Below are positions 11,411-21,840 of a DNA stretch of 64,000 bases, piece after piece. Location: assembly GCA_008828725.1 (NCBI GenBank), contig MEHQ01003632.1:365054-429053 (forward strand), written 5' to 3'. The position numbers were made by a program, and so were the translations under genes. Within the stretch, counting starts at the first letter, position 1. The number at the start of each line of letters is the position of its first letter. The notes beneath the pieces were generated by a model. It made no database searches. It saw only the letters and a program-made list of their open reading frames with translations, and was not told the DNA's origin. The DNA comes from Saccharina japonica. Lineage: Eukaryota; Sar; Phaeophyceae; Laminariales; Laminariaceae.

Positions 11411-12510
11411 TAGACGTGCAGGGGGGGCAGAGGGTATTAATACCAACCACCTGTACTTCGCAAAGACGTTACTTCAGGTGAAATTAATGCTCCAAGCAAA
11501 ACGCTGGAAAGTCGACATTCTCTCAAGACGAACGAAAACAATGTAATATGTCAAAAATGGTAACAAAGCATGGTATGTGATATTTTGTGGTCGAAGTACG
11601 TATGGGGGTGAGGAGTTACCCTTGACGCTGCACGTCTAGTATTCGGGTACAGCCGAAAAAATTACTAAAACCGGTCTGATACGGCCACGTCGAATTTTCT
11701 GCGCCCCAGATTGGTCAAGGTCAGAGCAGAGGTTGCAAACTCATATCGTTAGGTTTCGATATGCTATTTATAGTACATCAACAGTGTTTGTATTCCACGT
11801 ATTTCCCTTGTTATTATTCCTTCCTTCCTTCCTTCCTTCCTCCATTCCTTCCTCTTTTGAAATAATTTTGTTTCTTTCTCCCGGTTTCTCTTTCCCTTGT
11901 CCTTTTTCCTTTCGATCGATTTCATCTTCCCTTGGCAAGAGTTGTACGATGCGGCACAGCAGTTCTGATGAATACGGTTGTTCGATGATTAAGAAGCACG
12001 GGAACACCTTGCTGCCTTGCTGGCATGTATGTCAAGAGACGGCACGTTCACCTTTTGACGGACGTGCTCAAGGGAAATCCCTTGACAGGCGTACCTTGAC
12101 GGCAAAACCCAGGGACACCTCGTACAAATCCTCTATTTTTTTGTTTAACCCCTTACAGTATTTTCTGAAACCTGTATTTTCTTGTTGGGTCTTTTTTGTT
12201 TTGTTTGTTTCTCGTTCGGAGTTCTGATTTACTGGTATACCACGAACCACGAGCAACACAGCAAGATCGTCGTGCCTTTTCCCTCTTTCATGATGTGTTG
12301 AGCCAGCAGCCCCCCCCCTCAAAAGAAAGGGTTTCCACAGGGATAATGAGGCGTTTCCTTTGCGAGGATAGGGGATGATCCGTCGAACGGATGGAAATGC
12401 CTTGACGGACGCCCCTGTCTGACTGACTGCTTGACTGTTGCCCGTTAACGCACATGCGTGAGAACGATATATCTCCGGAAGGCTGGCAAGCGTCAATAAC
12501 CATATCACAC

Positions 12511-13896
12511 CTCTGTTCGTGTTACGTAAGTAACTACTGTTATTTTTGTTTTTGGGGTTGTCGGCGTTGCTATGAATGACTCGGATAGGAATACGACACT
12601 GCCAGGACAAAAGGAGTACGAGCGGTTTGTTAGTTTATAGTTGTTGTGTCTTGATATGACACTACTAAAAAATGTGAATCGCCCTACGTACGTAACATGT
12701 GATAACAACGGACGAAACGGGGAATGAAACAAAACGGTGGACACCCGTTCGGATTCGAGCCTAGTACAGGGCAGGAAAAGGTGTGAACTTACATGTAAAA
12801 CAAGCAGCATCAGTACAACATTTGCCGTAATGGTTTCGTTTTCTCACACCACAACAACTTCTGTATGACAAGAAACAAAGTACGACCAAGAACGATGCCT
12901 GGACCTTGTATGTTCAGCTGAAAGATGCTGCCCAGCCGCACCCTCACTCCCTTGTCCGTGAACGCTACGTACCACTCCATGTTTCGGATGTGCCATGAGT
13001 ATAGGTGTATCACGTACGACGTTTGTGTCATTTTTCGTTGTTCATTTCCGCCCGTGGACATCCACCGCCCGTCTTATGTCTTATGTGCTCGTTGACATCC
13101 ATCCAGCACGGGTTGGTGTCGTATCGGTGCTGAATTATCATCTGAATTACAGAGAAACACACAAGCCCTAAGGCTGCAAGCTATAGGGGATAGAGACAGT
13201 AGCTGCATCGAAAACAAAAAGTGGAACACATGCAAAATGAACACCTGGGATACGCAACGAGTATATAACCCCGCCAAAAACAAACAGAACGGATATATAT
13301 ATATATACAAGACAACAAAACAAAGAGGCATAAATCACAAAAGCCCACCCCCAACAGGGGTTCAAACTATTTCCTGCTAAGTGGTTCAACATCAGGTGTG
13401 ACAACAGAGTCAATACCGCGCTGGCATTTCCTTCCTACCCCCGGGGAAAACGGGGTCATAGAGAAAATGAACGAGAAAACACGAAACACGAAAAATAGAT
13501 AAGGGCCATGACAACGATGAACACAAACAAAGCGGAGGACATTTCGCAAGCGACAAACGAAACGTCGCGAGCCAATCAGGGCATGGAAGAGGAAATAAAA
13601 CAAGTCTCGTGCCTTCATCCCGCTTGGAACAACAGTCGTCTAATGTACCGCATTCTTGTTGAGGACAACCGCCCCCCCCGCCCCCTCCACTCGCTACTAG
13701 CTCTTCCCCTTAATCAGAGACTGTGCTGACCGCAAGCGTGCACCTGCAGGGAGACAAAACATGACGGACGCATATGAAGCGTTAGTTTAGGCTAACAAGG
13801 CTTTACATACGCAATAGACCCTCCCCCTCCCGTAAATAATCAACACGACAACTTCAGCGGGGCAAGGTAACGCGCCTGCCACACTGCATAAATAGT
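12511..13896. other. no supported gene
   Basis: Short frames only. A short TA microsatellite lies near 13292-13306 and there is a C run near 13670. A small plus-strand frame (13508-13729) has no recognisable features. The right boundary of the A2 duplication falls at the left edge of this stretch. Confidence 0.5.
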
Positions 13897-14585
13897 TCAC
13901 TCGCCGACCTCCTCATAGCCGTCCCCCTCGTACTGGACAAAGACAAATTCCTCGAGGGAGGGAGCGGGCATTTTGAAATGCTCTGACGTCTCACATCCAT
14001 AACATGTTGTGTGCGCGTTCGTGGGGAGGGCAGCGATCATGTAGTATTTTCCTATTGGAGACGACTTGATATTTTTCTTAAAGTCGACGAAGGCAAATAG
14101 TTGGACGATTTTTCCGACATGCCATTCTGCGCTGATTCGCACGCCCGAAAGCTTGGCGTTGTAGGCTTTGTGGGCGCTCGTGAGGTTTACACCGCGAAAA
14201 AATCGGTCGACTTGGCTCATGATGGCGTACGCTGCGTCTCCATACACCCTCCCCTGGAAGGGCTTTCCTTCCTCGAAGGTGGCAAGTCTCTCGTTTAAGC
14301 TCCCGCCGAAGGAACGATTTGTGCCTTCTGTCCGGAGCCGGCCCCGACATGTCACCAATCATATCGTTCGGCAGCACGACAGACTGGAATGCAAGAACGT
14401 GAGAACGATGATACCCGTCGTAGCTCTCTTTCTCTGGAGATCGTCGTCGTTCGACGACAGGACCTCCTCGATGTACCATCGAAGAACCCAAAAATGTCCG
14501 AACCCTCACATGCGACCCCGCCTTCGCGGACAGGGACGACAGCAATAGGGCATGATGGGTTGAGTGTTTTCGGTACATTGTACAT
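13897..14585 (-). pseudogene. PIF/Harbinger-type (DDE_Tnp_4) transposase, catalytic part, frameshifted
   Basis: Read on the minus strand, three frames together follow the Harbinger nuclease. Frame 1 (14585-14352) has 'DIFGFFDGTSRRSCR', matching the first catalytic Asp in an 'fg.iDGT...icRP' context (Asp codon 14478-14480). A shift to frame 2 (within 14578-14078) gives 'YDGYHRSHVLAFQSVVLPND' then 'GPAPDRRHKSF', where the family normally has GRRHDS, so the second Asp is replaced by Lys. A shift to frame 3 (14358-13897) gives 'GDAAYAIM', then 'KLSGVRISAEWHVGKIV' (third acidic residue, Glu, codon 14125-14127) and ends near 'PAPSLEEFVFVQYEGDGYEE'. Two frameshifts and the lost Asp mean it is inactive. 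Harbinger nucleases cut DNA at the element ends and act in the nucleus; flanking ends and target duplications were not located. Confidence 0.8.
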
Positions 14586-15726
14586 GTCCGACGTCGTGGG
14601 TGATTGTTCTATGGTTGACTGCTTGTGCCATGGCCTAATTATGAAACCTAACGGTCCAAACTTATTAGGCCGGTTTTATTCGCAATTGCAATCCAGCAAT
14701 CCAGGCGGTGCTACCGGTGCTTTCGTTTAGGGCCAGAGTGGTACCTCATGTAATGCGAACATGACAACACAGCAGCAACGCTTTGCACGATCCACACCCT
14801 TCAACTACTCCCTGCGTGCGCCATTACTAGGGTTTCTTGGAGTTAGTCGAGTGTTAGCGAGGACATACAGGAGGTGATATGGTCGATAAATGATTCCATG
14901 GGTTTCACTCTATCCGTGAGTGATTCCTCATTTACGTGGGATTCGAACTTGATTCGTTTAGAGCAGCAGGTCCATCGCATCGTTTTTGGTTCATGGGAAC
15001 AACTGGTGGTGCATCCGATGCCTGAAAGTAGCAGACACACCTCGCCAAAGAGAAGAACCACATGCTCACATCTTGAGGTATTACGAAGTGCTAGACTTGT
15101 CGTTTTTCCCTTTCCCTCTACCCCCCCCTTTTTTTTCTTGCTTTCTCCTGCCTGCTCTTTTTTTCCATTGGATTGATTACTTTTGCTCTTAGGTCAGGTG
15201 AACAATGTGCGACAGGTATTATCTATACTGCTTGTGCCGCTGTGTATTTGGCGTTTTAGGTTACGCTGATGCATCATTCCACACCAGAGTTTTTGTGGCC
15301 AGTCCTGTCACCACGGACTGCCTTTTTCGCAATGGGTTTATGTGAGAACAACACCAACAGGGGAAGTTGTCGGACAGGGATGTGTGTGACATGTGCTATG
15401 GCTTTTACAGATCGACGTGGCGTGTGTTTGGTACTTGTACCCAAGGTGTATACATACGTACTTTTCTTCCTTGTATTCTCTTCCGAGCGCAACGTCCTTT
15501 CGATCAGGACAGGACAGCGGTACCTCTTCTACCATTGCCTTACGTGAAGAGTTATGTAGCATCGTCGGAATTGAGGTCGTCTATAATGCTTCTCGCTCGC
15601 GGTCCATCACAGAAAACAAAGAGAGGCCGACGCAGGTCTAAGACTCTTTGCGCAAAAAGACGGAGGCCGATGTAGGTCCAAGCGTCCCAGCGGAAGGTAA
15701 ATATAGCTCCAGGTGTTCGTATACAG
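14586..15726. other. no supported gene; probably decayed transposon body
   Basis: Lies between the Harbinger catalytic remnant and the MITE at 15727. Short frames on both strands without recognised domains; pyrimidine-rich tract at about 15100-15170. If the fragment at 16510-16788 belongs to the same transposase, the helix-turn-helix part should lie here, but I could not recognise it. Confidence 0.4.
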
Positions 15727-16468
15727 GCTGGTTCAGGCATATCACCCAAAATTAATTCAGTGGCAAATGTCCACGCCGTTTTTTGGAGATAGACCCACCC
15801 CAAAATTTGGCACACGTGTTTTATGCGCCCTACCCGAGACTTTCACTTTTTTAACGTTTTTTTTCTCTGTCAGATTTTGCTTTTTTTTTGTAATTTTTAG
15901 GGAAATTTGGGTCTTAGGAGATCCAAAAATTCCGGCGATAACAAACAAAAACATTCGTAAAAGGCTCGGGTAGGGCGCATAAAACACGTGTAACAAATTT
16001 CAGGATCTATCTTCCAAAAACGGCGTGGACATTTGGGCTTTTGTGCGGTAAAAGTGCAAAAATAGGCGTTGCCTCGTAATTACTCAGTTTCAGTATATAA
16101 TCGATTTTGGGCGTTAAATATGACTTAATATGATCATACGCAGTCAGATCTTTTAAACTTTGCGTGAAACTTCGTGCAAACATGCCCTGCATCACCTGGA
16201 AGCGGCTCGTTTAGAAAAAACAATTGGGGGAAAACATCTTTTCCTAGAGAAACGCCTGACTATTTTTTATCACTTTGAGGGCCTGTGATTGGTCGGGCCA
16301 CATTTTTGGCGGTAGCGCCAGTTCTAGGTCTTTAAACAAAAACATGGCGACGTCACCCTCTTCCACTGTTCATGGCGGTCAGTATGATACCAAATATGTG
16401 GCATTGGAGTTTCTATTGCATGCAGCATTCGTGACTGACGAAATTTTGGGTGATATGCTTGAACCAGC
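15727..16468. mobile_element. MITE family M1, copy 1 (about 742 bp)
   Basis: Terminal inverted repeats of about 26 bp: gctggttcaggcatatcacc at the left and its complement, ending ttgaaccagc, at the right (16449-16468). Inside is a second inverted pair (about 15766-15835 and 15967-16033) containing 'gcataaaacacgtgt'. The other internal part (16270-16460) includes 'gattggtcgggccacat'. No coding sequence. A second copy lies in opposite orientation at 26213-26939. No clear target-site duplication. Confidence 0.85.
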
Positions 16469-16509
16469 TCGGTGATTTACCTACTTACCTACCGAATATT
16501 TTTAACTAC

Positions 16510-16788
16510 CTACTGGTTAAAACTGTCGTCGAATAGTAGCTCGTGCCGCCTGACTGGCAAGATGACCGTGCGCTCTATCCTGCGTCCCTCGACACTCGCT
16601 AGAATCAACGCCGCCACCACGAGAAGGTCGCTCTCGTCCTCTTCGTCGACTTCTTCGTCTGCGACTAAACAGAGCAATGCGGCAGCCTTCAGACAAAGCT
16701 CTTCTTGCAAAAACTCGCTGGCCGACATCGCCTCACGACGACGCTTGACACAAACTGACTTCGCATCCCCGCCTCGCCGCACCTCCAT
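16510..16788 (-). pseudogene. possible N-terminal fragment of a Harbinger-type transposase
   Basis: ATG at 16788 and stop at 16510 (92 aa), in a longer frame open from a TTG at 17061. The product has a basic start ('MEVRRGGDAK'), an Ala/Leu-rich stretch ('LKAAALLCLVADEE'), an acidic run ('DEEVDEEDESD'), then a Leu/Ile/Val-rich stretch and an Arg-containing tail ('ILPVRRHELLF'). Acidic plus hydrophobic leaders followed by an Arg-rich segment are common in algal Harbinger transposases. It is on the same strand as the catalytic remnant at 13897-14585, with MITE M1 between. It could instead be an unrelated small protein; joining the two pieces is inference. Confidence 0.35.
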
Positions 16789-17870
16789 AATCACCAGGCT
16801 AGCAGTGCAGTCTCGGCTGCACAGCGTCCGCTGTAGTTCAACCGTGAAAAAGGCGTCGTAGCGGCGAAGGCCGGGAGAGTGGCGGAGAGGGTACACGCGC
16901 TGTACACGATGCGCCCTCGCAGGGTACGCTCGCCACAGTAAAATCGGCCGAACTCGGGGTAAGCTTGGCCAATACAAAGCTTCAGGAGAGTTTACGGCAA
17001 ACAGAACGCAGCGTTCGAACCTCGTAGCACCATAGATGGCTCTACAAAATTCACTATTCAAATATGCATTGGTTTGTCATATTTGTGCTTATTTTTTTTA
17101 GACTTTGTGATTAGTAGTCGGTAACGGGATAATATATAAGCTCATTTCATAATCGTTTTTCCTTTTACGCCAACACTTTAATTCAAATCAAATTTTTGAG
17201 CTGGCACGACTTGAACCGGCATGTCCACGGTGCCCTGTACAATCTGGCGCATTTTGGTGGTCGCATAGATGACCACGACCGAGGCGACAACACGTGTACC
17301 ACAACCGAAGGCTACTGGGACAGCAGCCGCGCCCACGTTTACATACTATAGCACAGCGTACCTCGGTGGTGGCGCCTCAAGACTAATCATGGCGGTCGCA
17401 ATCCCAACTTTTCAACCAGCTCGATGCTCCAACCCGATCAAAAACCGAGTGATCGACCCAAAAACAGCAGGATACACTCAAGATTTCGATAACACCATCG
17501 CAGTCCCTGTTGCGCCCTTGGCGTTTCAGGGATCCCTACGCCCACTCAAGATACCCTGAGAGATACCTTCCTAGCCTGGGCCGCCGGAAGCAAAAGTATG
17601 CTGGTGGCGGCGCGCACGCGCCGACGCATGCCTTCCTTCTCATCAACTCTCGTCGATTTGTTTCACCTGGGCGTTGTGAAGCATTCTGCCTATTTTCGAT
17701 TTCAGAAATATTTGAACCGATTCACTGTTCTCCATAGGACGCAAACCGGTGTTTGTTGCGAAATCACAACCAAATTGGAATTTTAGTTTCCAACTTGATT
17801 TTTTTGCTGCCTTCGTTAATATGGCCCCTAAGGTCCCAGATTAAGGAACGTAAAATATGTTCAATTTTAA
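16789..17870. other. no supported gene
   Basis: Short frames on both strands only. A tRNA-like T-arm word (ggttcaag on the minus strand near 17205-17215) does not fold into a tRNA. From 17790 a sequence (ttccaacttgat ... atatggcccctaagg) is repeated at 17996-18045, flanking the hairpin at 17877-17990. Confidence 0.5.
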
Positions 17871-17876
17871 AAACAA

Positions 17877-17990
17877 AATCAACTTCGCTTTTCATTGGTC
17901 AACACACGCGCCATCACTAAAGATCCAGATATTTTCGTATAATCTTTGGTGCTGGTGCGTGTGTTTACCAATGAAAAGCGAATTTGATTT
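17877..17990. repeat. hairpin MITE of about 114 bp
   Basis: Arms 17877-17924 (aaatcaacttcgcttttcat...) and 17942-17990 are near-perfect reverse complements around a 17-base AT-rich loop. It is flanked by an imperfect direct repeat (about 17790-17836 and 17996-18042), either an old target duplication or a repeat in which the hairpin landed. No coding capacity. Confidence 0.85.
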
Positions 17991-18059
17991 CTTTTTCCAA
18001 CTTGAATTTATTTCATAGTCGTCAATATGGGCCCTAAGGCCATGGTATTATTTATTGGG

Positions 18060-18240
18060 CAGCACTTTTATTTTCTGCAAATTCAGTTTTTGGTTGAAGT
18101 ATAGGGCTCCCGAAGCGGTCCCCCTTCAGAGGGCAAAACCTTATTAACATGGTGCACCTCTACCGTAGCATGCGTTCATGCGGTGGAGTGCTTAAAAGCA
18201 ACGGAGAAATCATCAGCAAACTGCGACGGCAATACATAAT
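18060..18240 (+). repeat. diverged relative of a segment in repeat A (1925-2060)
   Basis: Shares 'catggtgcacctcta' and 'agcatgcgt' and the preceding cttttattttc context with 1925-2060 and its A2 counterpart, in the same orientation, with many substitutions. This is an older copy of the same repeat family. The sequence between here and 19075 (short frames only) shows no recognised gene. Confidence 0.65.
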
Positions 18241-19074
18241 CAAGTCGTTATTTGGGGGGCTAATCCATTGTCACCAACAGCTTAACGTAGGGCCGGGGGG
18301 ACGTCAAGGAGGGTTTGGTGATTTACGTACCTAACAAGTGCTGAATAGGAGATCTTATTGTAAATCCACAGGACAGTAACACACAAAAAATCATACCTAT
18401 TTCATTGCGTGGGGCATTAACATATTATCAAACGTGTTTTGCTGTTGTTCAACATTTGATCGGTCTGCTTGTATGCTTCCTGTCGCTGTCTGTCGACTTT
18501 TGCCACCGTTTACATCAATGATTGCGAAACACGCACGAACACTTATTCGATCCAACCGGCACGACACAAAAGAGCGAAATCGCGCGCACCCTTAGTGAAT
18601 TGTTTTTTCTCGCGAGACGCGAAGAGTTGTTCACGGTCAGATAGGTGCCGTTGCTTGTGTGACCTTTCTCTTGCGGTAGGTCAAACCGAACGTTGCCTTT
18701 GTCTCGGGATATGAGAGAAATATGGTCGGCGCAAGTGGCTCTTGTGACAAGTCCATGAACCTTCGACTTACAACAGCTATATGCATGTGTACTACAGGTA
18801 GTATGTTTTGTGCATTGATCATACAAGCGGCGCCGACTTCGACTACCCCCGTGTCGATTTCACGGCCGCAATACGGTACGGCTGACCTGGGCGTACGGTT
18901 GCGGTACACGCGACCTGGCACGCCCGTTTTCCTCGCACTTTATAGGTTGAATGCAGTGTTGGCTTCGTTGTGTTGATGTAATATTTTCGTTTACATACGA
19001 TAGCTTTTTGATACTGCGTTACCTTGCTGAGCACTGCTGTTAAACGCACAAGAGAAATCAACCAGAGAGTTTTG

Positions 19075-19260
19075 AGCTCCTCACGTGAGTAACCACCGGA
19101 TACGAATGTCGTTTTGCTGGAATATTTGTTTTCGAACTACCGCATTGGAAGTTTCAGTTGGGTGGCGCGAACGCATGTTTCCGAAGCAATTATTTGGGTG
19201 AGATATTGCGTTCATCATGGGAGGAGCTAAACAAACTCTCCTGCGCCCCTACCGTGAGAT
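19075..19260 (-). repeat. diverged inverted relative of repeat A (1030-1225)
   Basis: The reverse complement of 1030-1225 aligns here. Shared words are gtgagtaaccaccggata, ctaccgc.ttggaag, gtgagatattg and ctgcgcccctaccgtg. Its orientation relative to the 18060 segment is opposite to that in repeat A, so the older element has been rearranged. The peptide core 'LLRPYRxM' is kept, but the frame then stops. Confidence 0.7.
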
Positions 19261-20006
19261 GAGTCCATGATAAATGTGTGTTCTAGTCGATTGTCAACAC
19301 GCTAGAACAGCTGCCTCAAGTCAAGGCACGTATTGGAAATTCGCAAAGTAAGCAATGACCTGTACGTCGAGCCACGCATTGGAAACATTCAAAATAGGCA
19401 ATGCACTCCGGGTATTGGTACCTTGCTGTTCCAGCCCTTGCAGACACTGGTATATGGTAACGTATATCCGAACCTAAGTTATGATGGCAGAAAAACACCT
19501 AGAGTCATTAAATCGTTTATTGAGAGTATAGTGCTTTCGTGATACGTCCTTCCTTTACGCGATCTGTTAGGTTCATGTCGCGTTTTGTTCGGGAAATTCA
19601 TAGGACGCGCTTGCTATTGTGCTGCATTCCAGTACTCTGCTGGTTCTGAGGATCACGGTTTGGGTCTTGCCATGATACTGGTCCGTGATATTTATATGGA
19701 GTCCTTTGAAACCCTGTGAACACGAGTATATTCCGTTTCGTGCGTTCAGAGTATGGTTTTCTGCACTAACGTCAGGATATGTACCTCATAATGACCACAG
19801 CTCCCCGACGTGAATGCTGAAAGGTTCCTGGTAGACGTTGTCTGTGGAAAGTGCATAGTTGACATATCATTCTCTGGGTATCGTTTTATTAACTCATCTA
19901 CGAAATCCCAAACGACAATGAACCATTTTACGGTCGTCTTTCTGGACTCAGCGATCACATACAGTCACACACAGGCGGGCTTTAGACAACACGAAAAGAG
20001 CTGTAG

Positions 20007-20208
20007 TCGTTATCGCTCAACATATCGAAATTATATAGTTAATGATTACGTGCTGGTCACCTCAGTCGTTATCGCTCAACATATCGAAATTCGTTATCCC
20101 TCAACATATCGAAATTATATAGTTAATGATTGCGTGCTGGTCACCTCAGTCGTTATCCCTCAACATATCGAAATTATATAGTTAATGATTGCGTGCTGGT
20201 CACCTCAG
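20007..20208 (+). repeat. 59-bp minisatellite, three units and one partial
   Basis: Units at 20007-20065, a 25-base partial at 20066-20090, then 20091-20149 and 20150-20208. Each starts tcgttatc(g/c)ctcaacatat and ends gtgctggtcacctcag. Only two sites vary between full units (g/c in the first third, a/g in gattacg/gattgcg). No spacers, so not a CRISPR. Confidence 0.95.
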
Positions 20209-20921
20209 AACCATCCGCACCCAGCCTGACGGAAGCCTTTACGAGGCCGGTTATGCATAATGGAAACAACCTTGTGACGTTCTGGTAAAACTAAGCCAGT
20301 ATGATCGAATGGAACGGTGGGTGGGCGATCGTGTTCCGTCCGCAGAGTGCGTATTCGTGAAGAAAACTAAACAGCGAGCTGAAACGGTACAGACACCGAC
20401 ACAACACTCCGATACATTGCCGGTTTGCCAACACGAGACATTCAAAGCACTGTGACCCTAACAGCCAACCCAATAATTAGGCAATAAGTACCTACTCGCC
20501 AACGCTATCAACGAAACAGGCTGACAAGCCACACATACAGATAGGTAACTCCTGGTGTTCTGGGAAATTTTCAAGCTTCGAGCACAAACCCCGTAGTCTT
20601 ACGTTGCTTGACAGTATGTACTTGGCTCGTTAAACAATAAATCCAGTATGTACCTGCCTTCGTTTCATATGACCTGAAATGTTGAAAATAGTTGAATAGC
20701 CAACCTGTCACCGCAAAGTCCGAAAGGCAGCATACCCCTGTGATAACAAGCTTATAATAAAACTAGTATCACCAGGTCTAATGTTGTAGCGAGTTATTGT
20801 ATCTAACCCATCCCCGGCGATAGTCACGGTGCATGGTAGCCCCGTCGCTAGGAGGTGTGGTAACGAGGGGGTCTGACATTTAGAGGGTCTGGCAAACAGT
20901 GTGTGTGGTATTTGGGATGTG

Positions 20922-21840
20922 CGCTAACGGTAGATATATGGGGAGTTTGCAAAAAGGGGTACACCCCCGTGTATCGTTACAAAAAGGGGGACATCGGTTT
21001 TCGCCGCCGGATAAGCCCATGTACTCTGTCAAATCGACTCGAAATTAAAATATAATGCGTTTGCCACACTCACATGGCACCTCCCTACCATCCCCACCGT
21101 TTTGTTTTTTTTTCATATGTTTAACGGGTGCACGAGAGCGATCAAAAGGGGGGTGTGAGCATATCCCCCTTTTTGTTATGCTTACGCGAGGGTATCCCCC
21201 TTTTCATCTACTTAGTTTGGGAAAGTCCCCCTTTTTTCGTAACGTCCCCCTTTTTGTAAATATGCAGAGAGGTATCCCCCTTTCTGTGTCAAAAAGACCT
21301 AGGGTGAGTGACCACTCCATGCTCTGGTTGTTGTGGCACGCCCAACAGACGACGAAAAGACCAACGGCCCATACCTAAGCAATCGTGGCCAGCAGATCAG
21401 CATACATTGGTTGGCGCCCTGTGCTCTGTTGTCCTCAAAAATCACCAACATACCAGGAATATATAAACGAGTATACGTAAATATATACGTAACAAATGAT
21501 AGTAGTACTCCTCTGGTACTACTGCTGGCTGCTGTACGTATATATGTAGTCGTGCTGGTACCGCCGTATACGTATACGCGTATATCAGGTGCGTATCATG
21601 GCGTGAATGAGAGGTGAGTCTTATTGTACCAGGAAATGAGCTGTTGAGCTGTTCGGTCAGAGTGATGGTTAATATATGACTATGAGTATACCGTTAATGC
21701 GCTGGGCCGTTGGATTGGTGTTGACGACCGCCTCTTTAGCGATAACCTCGCCGCCGGTGCTTGGTAGTGTCCCCCTTTTTGTTACGATATACGGGGGGTG
21801 TCCCCCTTTTTGTCAAATGCCCTAGATATATCTGCTACTA
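20922..21840. mobile_element. foldback element with TIRs of about 90 bp and C5T5 motifs
   Basis: The left arm 20932-21016 and right arm 21739-21831 are imperfect reverse complements containing aaaaaggggg, acacccccgt and gccgccgg. Inside, the motif ccccctttttgt or a near copy recurs at about 21170, 21200, 21225, 21245 and 21275. A 107-codon frame (21055-21378) just runs through these motifs and is not convincing as a gene. No transposase. Confidence 0.75.

Larger units (their letters stand above)
10196..11977. repeat. imperfect palindrome of about 1.78 kb (foldback), copy 2
   Basis: Same structure as the palindrome at 3222-5008 and carried within copy A2. Outer ends are ccgtattcatcag at 10196 and its reverse complement at 11965-11977. 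Central 15-bp arms at 11139-11153 and 11161-11175 surround ttcgcct. AAGG/CCTT microsatellites lie in both arms (about 10320-10345 and 11817-11845), with lengths different from copy 1. Confidence 0.85.
6983..12510. repeat. large direct repeat, copy A2
   Basis: Second copy of the segment at 1-5512, in the same orientation. Differences are single-base changes, small indels and microsatellite length, so the duplication looks recent. Similarity stops near 12510, just after the shared stretch 'ggctggcaagcgtcaat'. Copy A1 stops matching at about 5512, exactly where the 0.2 kb direct repeat at 5516 begins. A2 lacks the 5516-6982 spacer at its right side, so this is either A-spacer-A or a partial tandem array. 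Confidence 0.9.

Noticed and set aside
17198..17275. tRNA-like segment (ggttcaag on the minus strand)
   Set aside because: The T-stem and acceptor do not pair.
20007..20208. Possible CRISPR-like array
   Set aside because: Units are directly adjacent without spacers and the genome is eukaryotic; it is a minisatellite.
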